A DNA stretch of 64,000 bases from PALSA-612 sp035652235. GTDB taxonomy: Bacteria > Actinomycetota > Thermoleophilia > Gaiellales > Gaiellaceae. The stretch is taken from positions 30,077-94,076 of the forward strand of contig DASREE010000040.1 in assembly GCA_035652235.1 (NCBI GenBank), in the 5' to 3' direction. The number at the start of each line of letters is the position of its first letter. The stretch's first letter is position 1. The notes under the pieces are model-generated. The model was not told the DNA's origin. It made no database searches and was given only the letters and a program-made list of their open reading frames with translations. Positions 18,966 through 26,812 of the stretch are shown in pieces. The position numbers and the translations under genes were made by a program.

Positions 18966-20408
18966 CTACGGCAGCTTGCTGATGACCTTGGACGTGATCA
19001 CGCCGTTGACGACGGCCCGCTCCTTGCCGGCCCACGGCAGGGACCGCTTCTTGCACGGCGGGAACGTGCGCCCCGGAGGAGGCGTGCTCGAGCTGAACGT
19101 GCCGCCGAACGTCTGGTCGACCTTCGGCACGTACGCGATCGTGCGGATGTTCAGCTTGCCGTTGTCCAGGTAGAGCTGCTGGACGAACTGATCCTGGATC
19201 GCGTTGCGGTTCTTGTCGAGGCTGATCGTCCCGTAGCCCGCGTGGAGCACGACCTTGGACAGCGCCTTCCACAGCGGCTTCGGGGACGGGTCGCCCTTCG
19301 TCTGCCTGAGCGCGATCGTCAGCGCCCAGGCCGCGTTGAAGTAGTTGTACAGGAAGCCGTCCGCGGCACCAGACGCAGTCGAGCCGGGGAACGGCGGGTC
19401 CTTCTTGTACCACCTGTCGACGATGGCGGCGTACTTCTTGGCGGCAGCCGTCTTCAGGTCACCGGCCGTTCCGAAGCCGCCGACCAGCGCGTTCGCCACG
19501 CGCGTGCCGAGGGCCTGGAAGCTGCCGGGGACACCCCAGAACAGGTTCCCGGCGAACTGCTTGCCGTCGAGCGGCCCGTACGCCTGCTCGAACGCCTTCA
19601 GCGACGGGATCAGGCCGGAGCCGCCGACCGCCCAGAAGTAGCCGTCGACCTGACTCGGCGGCGGCAGCTGACGCACGAACGACGAGTAGTCGGTCGTGTT
19701 CAGCGGCGGGAACGACCGCGCCGTGATCTTGCCGCCCACGGCGCAGAACTCCGCGATGAACCCGGCTGCGGAGGTCCAGGCGAAGCTGTAGTCGTCCATG
19801 ATCGCGGCCGCCTTCCGCCAGTGCTCGAGGCGGTAGGCGATGTCGGCCGTGCCCGCGTTCCACTGCGCGCCGTCCCCGTTGAAGCGGAAGAAGTTGGGCG
19901 CCCTGACCTTCAGCGTCGTGTCCTGCGCGCCCGCCGTGCCGTTGATGAACGTCCACTGCGGGTGCGCCTTCGCGTAGTTGGCGACGGCGATCGACTCGTC
20001 GCCGGACAGCGGTCCGATGAGCACGTTCGCGTGCAGCTGCTCCATCAGCCGCCGCGTCTCCTTGATCGCCGTGTCCGCCCGGTCGTTCCCGCACCCGTAG
20101 CCGACCACCGACACCGGGTGGCCGTCCAGGTTGCCGGTCGTCATGCCGGCCGAACCCTTGTTCGGGTCCTTCGGCTTCATGCCGGGGATGTACTGCGCGA
20201 GCGCCGCCTGGGCACCCTCGATGTCGCGCTCGTACCAGGCTCCGAACGCCCCCTGGCAGTCGGTCAGGATCCCGATCCTGACGGGCGTGGCGGCGCCGCT
20301 TCTCCCGACGGCCGTCGTCGCCACGATCCCCGCCGCAGCGGCTGCGACGGCGAGCGACGTGCCGGCCCGCAGCCAGAAGCGCTTGCCGCGCTTCTTGAGA
20401 TAGTCCAT
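18966..20408 (-). CDS. livK: ABC transporter substrate-binding protein (LivK type)
   Basis: A 480-residue periplasmic-type binding protein (Peripla_BP_6). The signal peptide is basic (MDYLKKRGKRFW) with an Ala/Val core to about residue 36. The mature part begins VRIGILTDCQGAFGAWYER and contains GYGCGNDRADTAIKETRRLM and LIGPLSGDESIAVANYAK, typical of the first lobe. It is longer than classical LivK (about 370 residues). ATG 20408 is chosen because GAGGGAGG lies just upstream. The gene is separated from livM by 166 bases with strong hairpins. The ligand is not predictable from sequence. Confidence 0.87.
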   Translation of the reverse strand: MDYLKKRGKRFWLRAGTSLAVAAAAAGIVATTAVGRSGAATPVRIGILTDCQGAFGAWYERDIEGAQAALAQYIPGMKPKDPNKGSAGMTTGNLDGHPVSVVGYGCGNDRADTAIKETRRLMEQLHANVLIGPLSGDESIAVANYAKAHPQWTFINGTAGAQDTTLKVRAPNFFRFNGDGAQWNAGTADIAYRLEHWRKAAAIMDDYSFAWTSAAGFIAEFCAVGGKITARSFPPLNTTDYSSFVRQLPPPSQVDGYFWAVGGSGLIPSLKAFEQAYGPLDGKQFAGNLFWGVPGSFQALGTRVANALVGGFGTAGDLKTAAAKKYAAIVDRWYKKDPPFPGSTASGAADGFLYNYFNAAWALTIALRQTKGDPSPKPLWKALSKVVLHAGYGTISLDKNRNAIQDQFVQQLYLDNGKLNIRTIAYVPKVDQTFGGTFSSSTPPPGRTFPPCKKRSLPWAGKERAVVNGVITSKVISKLP

Positions 20409-20446
20409 GCCCTCCCTCACTTTCGCTCGTGTCTTGGCATTCCCGT

Positions 20447-20480
20447 CCGGTCGCCCGTGGCGACCGGGCGCTCTGAGCGC
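20447..20480 (-). promoter_or_regulatory. Two adjacent hairpins between livM and livK
   Basis: CCGGTCGCC (20447-20455) pairs perfectly with 20459-20467 across a three-base loop, and GCGCT/AGCGC form a second stem right beside it (20468-20480). There is no T-run, so these look like intercistronic RNA structures rather than terminators. They lie in the leader of livK and might protect its mRNA and raise its expression over the permeases. Confidence 0.55.
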
Positions 20481-20574
20481 CGTGCACAACATGGGTCGCA
20501 TCCGACCCGGGAGAGTGCCCTCGTGACGTCCTCCTTTCCCTCGAGTGTCACCCGCCGTGGAGCGAGCCGTTCGG

Positions 20575-21624
20575 TCACCCCGCCCCTGCCTCCACGGGCG
20601 CCGCCCGGGCGCCTCGCCGCAGCTGCTCCTTGACGAAGCCCCACATCCCGATCAGGCCCCCGGGCGACACGACGATGATGGCGAGGAAGATCAGGCCGAT
20701 CACGGTGTTGAACGTCCCTCCGATCCACGGCACCTCGACGTCGCGGATCTGGTTGTTGATCTCGACGAAGGCGAAGGCGCCCACGAAGGCGCCTTCGATC
20801 CTGTACAGGCCCCCGATGACGCACAGCGTGAGCAGATCGAGCACCGCCGTCAGGTTGATGGTCGCTGGGTCGATGTGCCCGTTCCACCAGACGAAGAGGA
20901 CACCGGCGAGCGAGGCGAGGAACGACGAGAACGCGAACGCGAGCGTCCGGTGGAGCGACACGTTGTACCCGAGCGAGCTCATCTTCACGGGGTCGTCGCG
21001 GATCCCCTGCAGCGCGATCCCGAACGGCGTGCGCACGATGTAGCGGATGAGCGCGTACACGGCGAGCGCCACGACGAAGGACAGGTAGTAGAGACGGTTG
21101 GCGTGGTGCTGGACGTCGCCGCCGAGGAAACCCGGCGCCCGCTGGTAGATGTTGCTGATGCCGCTGAAGCCGGACAGCAGCGTCACCTGCCCGAAGAAGT
21201 AGTTGCAGAGCACGGCGAACGTGAGCGTGATCATCAGGAAGTAGATGCCGGCGCTGCGGCTCGCGAGCGCACCGAAGATCAGCCCGATCACCGTCGCGAA
21301 CGTGATCCCGAGCAGGATCCCGATCCACGGGTTCCAGCCGAGGTTGAGACCCTTCGTGTTGCCGGAGGCGACGTTCGTGACGACGTTGCCGAGCACGAAG
21401 CCCGAGATGCCGAAGAGCGACACCTGCGCGAGCGACACCATCCCCGCGTAGGCGGAGAGGAAGATCATGCTCATCGCCAGGACCGCGTACCAGAACACCT
21501 GCGTGAGCACGAAGCTGACCCAGTAGTTGCTGAAGACGAACGGGCCCAAGGCGAGCACGACGACGACGACCAGGGCGACCGTCCGCTCGATCCGGGAGCC
21601 GAGGTCGACGCCGAGCCAGGTCAC
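20575..21624 (-). CDS. livM: Branched-chain-type ABC transporter permease LivM
   Basis: A 349-residue integral membrane protein with about nine or ten hydrophobic helices. Family segments include YAVLAMSMIFLSAYAGMVSL, GIYFLMITLTFAVLCNYFFG and TPFGIALQGIRDDPVKMSSL, the last being the conserved cytoplasmic loop that contacts the ATPases. The GTG start at 21624 overlaps the livH stop by GTGA, which fixes it. The C-terminus ends in a short basic tail after VVSPGGLIGMWG. Confidence 0.9.
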   Translation of the reverse strand: MTWLGVDLGSRIERTVALVVVVVLALGPFVFSNYWVSFVLTQVFWYAVLAMSMIFLSAYAGMVSLAQVSLFGISGFVLGNVVTNVASGNTKGLNLGWNPWIGILLGITFATVIGLIFGALASRSAGIYFLMITLTFAVLCNYFFGQVTLLSGFSGISNIYQRAPGFLGGDVQHHANRLYYLSFVVALAVYALIRYIVRTPFGIALQGIRDDPVKMSSLGYNVSLHRTLAFAFSSFLASLAGVLFVWWNGHIDPATINLTAVLDLLTLCVIGGLYRIEGAFVGAFAFVEINNQIRDVEVPWIGGTFNTVIGLIFLAIIVVSPGGLIGMWGFVKEQLRRGARAAPVEAGAG

Positions 21625-22736
21625 GCCGCCCTCCCGAACAGGCCGAGCGGGCGGAGCGCGAGCACGATCGCGAGCAGCGCGAAGGTGAAGATGATCGAGT
21701 ACTGCGTGCAGCAGTTGTCCCCGATCGTCGGCAGATACGTCGCCGAGAAGGAGGTCACGAACCCGTACAGGATCGCGCCGACGGCCGCCCCGCCCAGCGA
21801 GCCCATGCCGCCGATGATGACGACGACGAGCGAGTTGAGCAGCCAGTTGCCGTCCACCTCGGGGGCCAGGCTCGCGAACGAGCCGCCGACGCCTCCGCCG
21901 AAGCCGGCCAGGAAGCCGCCGACGAGGAACGCCAGGGCGAAGACGAGCTGGATGTTGATCCCGAGCGCGGAGACCATCTGCCTGTCGTCGACGCCCGCCC
22001 GGATGATCATCCCGGTCCGCGTCTTGTGCAGCCACAGCCACAGGCACAGGCCGATGACGACCGCGATCCCGAGGATCACGAGCCGGAAGACCGAGTAGTG
22101 GACCCCGAGGACGTAGCTGTAGTAGATCTTCCCGGGCGCCGAGATGTCCTCGGAGATGCCACCGAAGTGGGCGATCATCTGGTCGGCGGCGATGAACGAG
22201 ATCGCGATCGTGATCAGCGCCTGCCGGAGGTCCTGGCCCTGGTTCCAGCGCAGGAGGAGCTGCTGGCCGGCGACGGCGGCGAGGCCCACGATCGCGCCGC
22301 CGATGACGAGCGTCGCAAGCCACACGCCGATCGACACCTGCGAGGGATCGATGCCGCCGCCGACGCTCGAGTTCACGGCGCCGCCCACGAACTGCTCCTC
22401 GTAGTGCAGCGCGATGTAGCCTCCGAGCAGGAAGAGCGAGCCGTGCGCCATGTTCACGACGCGCATCAGGCCGAAGATGAGCGTGAAGCCGCTCGCGACG
22501 ATGAAGTAGAGGCCGGCGATGGTGAGCGCGTCGAACGTGGTCGTGAGCAGGGCGCCCGGGTTGTCCACCGCCGAGCCGACGAGCGTGCTGTTCGCCAGGA
22601 ACAGGATCCAGACGGCGACGAAGACGAGGCCGCCGGCCATGATGAAGAAGGGCAGCCGCTGGAGCAGCTCCCCGCGCGAGCGGGGCAGCCACGCCGCGAG
22701 CGCAGACGGCGCGCCGACTTCCGAGTGCACGACCAT
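21621..22736 (-). CDS. livH: Branched-chain-type ABC transporter permease LivH
   Basis: A 371-residue membrane permease with an N-terminal helix followed by the LivH core: LTIAGLYFIVASGFTLIFGL, VVNMAHGSLFLLGGYIALH and the loop GMIIRAGVDDRQMVSALGIN. LivH pairs with LivM to form the channel. It starts 2 bases after the VOC gene stop and overlaps livM by four bases, so the VOC gene is part of the same transcript. Confidence 0.9.
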   Translation of the reverse strand: MVVHSEVGAPSALAAWLPRSRGELLQRLPFFIMAGGLVFVAVWILFLANSTLVGSAVDNPGALLTTTFDALTIAGLYFIVASGFTLIFGLMRVVNMAHGSLFLLGGYIALHYEEQFVGGAVNSSVGGGIDPSQVSIGVWLATLVIGGAIVGLAAVAGQQLLLRWNQGQDLRQALITIAISFIAADQMIAHFGGISEDISAPGKIYYSYVLGVHYSVFRLVILGIAVVIGLCLWLWLHKTRTGMIIRAGVDDRQMVSALGINIQLVFALAFLVGGFLAGFGGGVGGSFASLAPEVDGNWLLNSLVVVIIGGMGSLGGAAVGAILYGFVTSFSATYLPTIGDNCCTQYSIIFTFALLAIVLALRPLGLFGRAA

Positions 22737-22738
22737 CG

Positions 22739-23212
22739 CTAGCCCCTCGTTCCGGTGTACAGCGTCGCCTCCCTCGCCTCGCCGACCTGCGGCACCTCGT
22801 CGTCGAGGCGGCCGAGCTCGGCGACGAGGTCGGGGTTGAGCGCCGACACGTCCGGCCAGTCGATCTCGACGAGGTTGCCGGCCGGGTCGCGCAGGTACAT
22901 CTGCACCCAGCCGGCCGGGTGCGTGCGCACCGCCTGGTGGAAGGTCTCCCCGTCGAGCAGGCCGAGCTCCTTCGCCCTCCGGTACGCCGTCTCGAAGTCG
23001 TCCACGTCGAACCCGTAGTGGTGCGCTCGAGGCGCGCGCTCGGCGCTGCGGAACAGGTGCAGCTGCTGGTCGCCGACCCGGAACCAGATCACCTCCTCCT
23101 GGAACCTCGGCGTCGGCACACGCTCGAGCCCGAACAGCTCCTCGTAGAAGCGCGCCGAGGCCTCCAAGTCGACGGCGTGAATCGAGACGTGGTTGACCCT
23201 CGTCGCGCGCAC
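22739..23212 (-). CDS. VOC-family (glyoxalase/dioxygenase-like) protein
   Basis: A 157-residue vicinal-oxygen-chelate protein: VNHVSIHAVDLEASARFYEE at the start, HHYGFDVDDFETAYRRAKE in the middle and YLRDPAGNLVEIDWPD near the end give the paired beta-alpha-beta-beta-beta modules. His 8, His 92-93 and Glu in LVEID are plausible metal ligands. Members are dioxygenases, isomerases or lyases acting on small carbonyl or phenolic substrates. It is the first gene of the ten-gene operon and starts with GTG, opposite the divergent LysR gene, so it is probably the regulated entry gene. Confidence 0.82.
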   Translation of the reverse strand: MRATRVNHVSIHAVDLEASARFYEELFGLERVPTPRFQEEVIWFRVGDQQLHLFRSAERAPRAHHYGFDVDDFETAYRRAKELGLLDGETFHQAVRTHPAGWVQMYLRDPAGNLVEIDWPDVSALNPDLVAELGRLDDEVPQVGEAREATLYTGTRG

Positions 23213-23222
23213 CGGAACGATG

Positions 23223-23228
23223 ATCTTA
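23223..23228 (-). promoter_or_regulatory. -10 box TAAGAT for the VOC-liv-Tm-1 operon
   Basis: On the minus strand TAAGAT lies 10 bases before GTG 23212. The 76-base gap to the LysR gene must hold both promoters and any LysR operator; an imperfect dyad TTAGGAAC...GATAA (23226-23247) could be such a site. Confidence 0.4.
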
Positions 23229-23276
23229 GGAACCTCGGGGCCGATAACGCAACGCGGTTCGGCGCTCTCATGCTAA

Positions 23277-23282
23277 TAGCCT
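23277..23282 (+). promoter_or_regulatory. -10 box TAGCCT for the LysR gene
   Basis: TAGCCT is followed by six bases and ATG 23289, supporting a leaderless transcript and the start two codons inside the longest reading. Confidence 0.45.
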
Positions 23283-23288
23283 GTGCCT

Positions 23289-24188
23289 ATGGACCTCCGC
23301 CGCCTGTCCTCGTTCCTCGTCCTCGTCGACGAGGGCTCGTTCACGCGAGCCGCGCGCCGGCTCGGCATCACGCAGCCGTCGCTCTCCCAGCAGATCCGCA
23401 CGCTCGAGGCCGAGGTCGGCGGTCCGCTCGTCGAGCGGCTGGCCAAGGGGATCCGCCTGACGGCCGCGGGGAAGGCGCTGCTGCCAGAGGCGCGGGCGGC
23501 GGTGCGGGCGGCGGAGCGGGCGGGGACGGCGGCGCGCATGGCGCTCGGGCTGGAGGCAGGTGAGCTGGAGGTGGCGACCCTGCTCTCCTTCACCGTCGGC
23601 ATCCTGCCGCAGGCGATCATGCGCTGGCACGCGCGCTACCCGGACATGCGCGTGCGGATGCTCGAGTACACGCACCGCGGCCTGCTCGAGGAGAGCGTGC
23701 GGGCGGGAGCCGGCGACATCGCCCTCGGGCCGAAGCCGGCGAGCTGGGACGGCGCCGCCGAGTCGCTCGGCTACGAGGAGCTGGTCGTCATCCTGCCGCA
23801 CTCGGACCCGCTCGCGGGCCGGCCGACGCTGCCGCTGGCCGCACTCGCAGACCGGCTCTGGATCCTCTTCCAGCCCGGGCACGGCCTCACCGACGTCGTC
23901 GTCACCGCCTGCCGGGCAGCGGGCTTCCAGCCCCGCGTGGGCGTGCGTACGACGCAGGTCGCCGCCGCCGCCAGCCTCGCCGCCGCCGGGCTCGGCCCGG
24001 CGATCGTGCCCGACAACGTCATCTCGCCGGGGCTCGACGCGAGCGTCGTCCGGCTCGACCCACCGCTCGTCCGCGAGCTCGCCGCCTACACGAGGTCCGA
24101 GTGGTCGCCGCTCGCGGCGACCTTCCTCGAGGCCCTGCGCGAGGGGAGCTGGAAGCGGCACCCCGGCCCCGAAGCCGTCCAGCTGTGA
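23289..24188 (+). CDS. LysR-family transcriptional regulator
   Basis: A 299-residue regulator. The winged helix-turn-helix is clear: MDLRRLSSFLVLVDEGSFTR, then AARRLGITQPSLSQQIRTLE as recognition region. The effector domain follows from about residue 90 (LEVATLLSFTVGILPQAIM, GLGPAIVPDNVI). It is divergent from the VOC-liv-Tm-1 operon with a 76-base intergenic region, the usual arrangement in which a LysR protein controls its neighbour and itself. The inducer is unknown, perhaps the transported substrate. Confidence 0.92.
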   Translation: MDLRRLSSFLVLVDEGSFTRAARRLGITQPSLSQQIRTLEAEVGGPLVERLAKGIRLTAAGKALLPEARAAVRAAERAGTAARMALGLEAGELEVATLLSFTVGILPQAIMRWHARYPDMRVRMLEYTHRGLLEESVRAGAGDIALGPKPASWDGAAESLGYEELVVILPHSDPLAGRPTLPLAALADRLWILFQPGHGLTDVVVTACRAAGFQPRVGVRTTQVAAAASLAAAGLGPAIVPDNVISPGLDASVVRLDPPLVRELAAYTRSEWSPLAATFLEALREGSWKRHPGPEAVQL

Positions 24189-24272
24189 GCTGGGCCGCCG
24201 GCGCCGACCGCCGCCGCCCGATCTGGGGCAGAATGGTCGAGGAGCCGGAGTTCACGTCGAGGGGAGGATCCG

Positions 24273-25676
24273 TTGTACAAGGCGGTCATTCCGTACGAGT
24301 CGCTCGACCCGCTGGCGATCGGCGCGTCCGGCGACGAGAGCAAGGTGTCGCGGGAGACGCTCGAGCTCGAGATCGCGGAGGAGAACCTGCTCGCGGCGAT
24401 CTACCCGGAGGAGCCGGACCCGGTCGCGGACGCGACGGAGGCGGCGCGCCTGGCGCTCGAGCAGCCCGTGTCGGGGCCGAGGTTCTCCGAGCTGCTCGAG
24501 TCTGCGACGCGCGTCGCGATCGTGATCGACAACCAGTTCCGCCCCACGCCGCAGTCGAAGCTCCTTCCCGCCGTCCTCGACGCCGTCGAGGCGGCTGGGA
24601 AGCCGGCGGTGATGGTGTGCGCGAACGGCAAGGTCTTCCCCATGTCCGAGTCGGACATCGAGCAGAAGATCGGCCGGGACAACCTGGCGCGTATGGAGCG
24701 GCTCGGGATCGAGTTCTTCCAGAACGACCCGCGCAACGCCGAGCTCTACACCTACGTCGGCGTCTCCTCGCGCGGCACGCCCGTCTGGCTGCACCGGGAG
24801 GTGGCGGCGTGCGACCTCAAGCTCACGATCGGGCAGGCGCAGGCGAACCACTGGGGCGCGGGCGGCGGCGGCAAGCTCATCCTCCCGGGCGTCGTCTCCG
24901 ACGAGACGATCGAGTCGAACCACTGCGCCTTCGTCCCGTCGCCGCAGACGCATTACGGCGCCTACGCCGGGCCGATGCGGTCGGACATCGACGAGGTGGC
25001 GACGATGTGCGGGCTCACCTGCACGCTCAACGTCATCCTCGACACGCACGGGCGGGTCGTCGAGGCGCTGTTCGGCTCGCACCCCGAGGCGCACCGCCGC
25101 GCGATCGAGCGCTTCAACGCCATCTACGCGTACGAGCACCCCGGCGACCGCGCGGACATCGCCGTGTGCGGGGTGTTCGCGCCCACCGACCACCTGTTCT
25201 TCCACACCGGCTGGGGCTGCATGTCGGCCGACTTCGTGCTCCGCGACGGCGGCACGATCATCTACTGCTCACCCTCGCCGGGCGTGTCGACCGCGGTGGG
25301 CGACTTCCCCGGCCTGGCGCTCATGGACCTGATGAAGCCGTACATGCCGCCCACGCCGGAGAACTACGAGCGCGTCCTCAAGGACATCCACGCCCGCGCC
25401 ATCCAGATGTGGGCGGGCTGTATCTGGGTGCCGATCTACGAGGTGATGACCCGCAAACACCTGACCATGGTCACGCTCGAGGAGAACCTGGAGATGGCGG
25501 CGGACATCGGTATCGACGCGACCACCTCGCTCGACGAGGCGTTCGGGGCGGCGCTCGCCCGCCACGGCGAGGACGCGAAGGTGATCGTGCTCCCGTTCGC
25601 CCGCTACCAGCTGCCCCGAAACGCCGTGCGCATGCAGGCGGAGCCGCTCCGCTTCCCGCAGGAGGCCGGGGTGTAG
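24273..25676 (+). CDS. LarA-family (nickel-pincer lactate racemase-like) protein
   Basis: A 467-residue member of the lactate racemase family (DUF2088/LarA). The start is TTG with GGGGAGGA seven bases upstream. DNQFRPTP (residues 86-93) matches the N-terminal D-R-P-T-P substrate motif; GGGGKLILPG gives the lysine (K201) that covalently holds the nickel-pincer cofactor, and H217 lies 16 residues on, the same spacing as K184-H200 in Lactobacillus LarA. The position of catalytic His108 is occupied by Lys in CANGK (K120), so the reaction may differ from lactate racemisation. No larB/larC/larE genes are nearby. Confidence 0.8.
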   Translation: MYKAVIPYESLDPLAIGASGDESKVSRETLELEIAEENLLAAIYPEEPDPVADATEAARLALEQPVSGPRFSELLESATRVAIVIDNQFRPTPQSKLLPAVLDAVEAAGKPAVMVCANGKVFPMSESDIEQKIGRDNLARMERLGIEFFQNDPRNAELYTYVGVSSRGTPVWLHREVAACDLKLTIGQAQANHWGAGGGGKLILPGVVSDETIESNHCAFVPSPQTHYGAYAGPMRSDIDEVATMCGLTCTLNVILDTHGRVVEALFGSHPEAHRRAIERFNAIYAYEHPGDRADIAVCGVFAPTDHLFFHTGWGCMSADFVLRDGGTIIYCSPSPGVSTAVGDFPGLALMDLMKPYMPPTPENYERVLKDIHARAIQMWAGCIWVPIYEVMTRKHLTMVTLEENLEMAADIGIDATTSLDEAFGAALARHGEDAKVIVLPFARYQLPRNAVRMQAEPLRFPQEAGV

Positions 25677-25872
25677 GACGGTGGAGGAACGAGCCGCTCG
25701 TCAGGCGCGACGCAGGCCAAGCGGCCGGAGCGGCGCCGGCGGCGGTGGCTCGGCAGGCGCGCCGGGCGCTCGGGCCGCGGGGCGTCGGCATCGGTTCGCG
25801 AAGTCGATTCGAAATCGGCACGCATGCGCGCGGTGTGCGCCGCTAGCCTGACCGGTAGGGGTACGGGGTTCT

Positions 25873-25891
25873 CCCCCACCCTGGGTGGGGG
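25873..25891 (+). terminator. Perfect hairpin downstream of the LarA-like gene
   Basis: CCCCCACC pairs with GGTGGGGG over a three-base loop, about 195 bases after the LarA-like stop. No T-run follows, so it is only a candidate terminator or RNA-processing site. Confidence 0.4.
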
Positions 25892-25932
25892 CTCGCGGTG
25901 GACTTCGCTCGCGCCGCCGCCCTCCCCCGCCT

Positions 25933-25963
25933 CCCTGCCCCGCCCGGGGAGGAGCGGGCAGGG
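25933..25963. repeat. Inverted repeat CCCTGCCC / GGGCAGGG
   Basis: Eight perfect base pairs with a 15-base loop, 13 bases before the -10 box of the next gene. The gap 25677-25987 otherwise shows no gene. It could be a terminator arm or an operator. Confidence 0.5.
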
Positions 25964-25975
25964 CGAGCCTCGGCC

Positions 25976-25981
25976 TAGACT
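25976..25981 (+). promoter_or_regulatory. -10 box TAGACT before the DUF1858-like gene
   Basis: TAGACT, six bases, then GTG 25988: the same leaderless layout as elsewhere in the window. Confidence 0.5.
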
Positions 25982-25987
25982 GAGCGC

Positions 25988-26302
25988 GTGACGCAGCAGG
26001 CCGTCCGGGGCCTGACCGCTCGGGCCACCTCACCCGGGGCTCCCGCGAGCCGCGAGATCCGAGGATCGACGACGATCGTCGAGCTCCTGCGCATGTTCCC
26101 GGACGGCCAGGCGGCGCGGCTGATGGCCCGGCTTTCGCTTCCGTGTGCGCACTGCGGCGGCGCCTTCCACGAGCCGCTCACGCTCGCCGCGAAGCGCCAT
26201 CGACGCGACCCGCGCGCGATCATCGACGCCTTCCGGGCGCTGGCCGAGGGCGGACCGAGCGAGGAGCAGGTGCAGGCCGCCGCTCGGCGCGTCTCCGGCT
26301 GA
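25988..26302 (+). CDS. DUF1858-like small protein with CxxC
   Basis: A 104-residue protein. The core TIVELLRMFPDGQAARLMAR followed by LPCAHCGGAFHEPL resembles the DUF1858 / hybrid-cluster-associated redox-disulfide domain, in which the two cysteines (CAHC) are conserved. The N-terminal 25 residues are low in complexity. Function is unknown; a redox or metal-binding role is inferred from the cysteine pair. Start GTG with a -10 box six bases upstream. It is a single-gene unit. Confidence 0.6.
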   Translation: MTQQAVRGLTARATSPGAPASREIRGSTTIVELLRMFPDGQAARLMARLSLPCAHCGGAFHEPLTLAAKRHRRDPRAIIDAFRALAEGGPSEEQVQAAARRVSG

Positions 26303-26392
26303 CCACCGACGGTTCACGTCCGCCAGCGAGGTCCTGGGCGGCGTGCGCGTAGCGTCCCTTGCGCCACGACGACGAAGAGGAAGGGAGGAACG

Positions 26393-26601
26393 GTGCGAGG
26401 CGGACGGGCAAAGGAGCTGGCGCGGCGGGTCGAGGGCGGCCGCCAAGTCTCGCTCCTCTGGACCGGGCGGACGGGCGCCTGTCGGTCGTCGTCAAGGACG
26501 CGACGGGCCGACGCGTCTCACTGCCGGCGAGGAGCGACAACGCGCTCGACGTCTACTACCACCCGTACGCATACGGGCTGGACACCCCGGAGGCCGCCTG
26601 A
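26393..26601 (+). pseudogene. Small conserved protein ending in YHPYAY, split by a frameshift
   Basis: The GTG frame from 26393 encodes RAKELARRVEGGRQVSLLW and then loses sense; the next frame takes up with DRADGRLSVVVKDATG and ends in NALDVYYHPYAYG. Joined at about 26461 they make one protein of about 69 residues similar to small actinobacterial proteins with a V-x-L-L-W ... A-L-D-x-x-Y-H-P-Y-A-Y pattern that I recall as recurrent. Restoring one G in the TGG at 26459-26461 repairs the frame, so either the gene is freshly broken or the assembly dropped a base. Function unknown. Confidence 0.6.
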
Positions 26602-26655
26602 CGCGCGCGGCCCGCCGCGCATCGACGCGCCGCGCAGACGCCACCGCGGGCGGGC

Positions 26656-26661
26656 TAGACT
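26656..26661 (+). promoter_or_regulatory. -10 box TAGACT before a remnant reading frame
   Basis: TAGACT stands six bases before a GTG at 26668. The motif is intact although the downstream reading frame is short and unrecognised. Confidence 0.4.
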
Positions 26662-26667
26662 CGCGCC

Positions 26668-26796
26668 GTGGCCGCGCTCTCCCTGCCGCTGCGGGCGCTG
26701 ATCGAAGCGGGACACTCGCGTCTTTCGCCGCCCGCGGGGCGGACCGGCGGCCCCGGCAGCAGGTGCTGGCTCGGCCCCTGGAGCGGCCGGCGCTAG
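26668..26796 (+). pseudogene. Short unrecognised frame, probably a gene remnant
   Basis: A 42-codon frame starting with GTG behind an intact -10 box. It begins plausibly (LSLPLRALIEAGHSRLS) but turns into low-complexity Gly/Pro/Arg text and stops just before the truncated sugar-kinase gene. I do not recognise it. Its position suggests a former gene once paired with the kinase, reduced by deletion. A spurious frame is also possible. Confidence 0.25.
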
Positions 26797-26812
26797 GCGG
26801 AGGGCACGCGCG

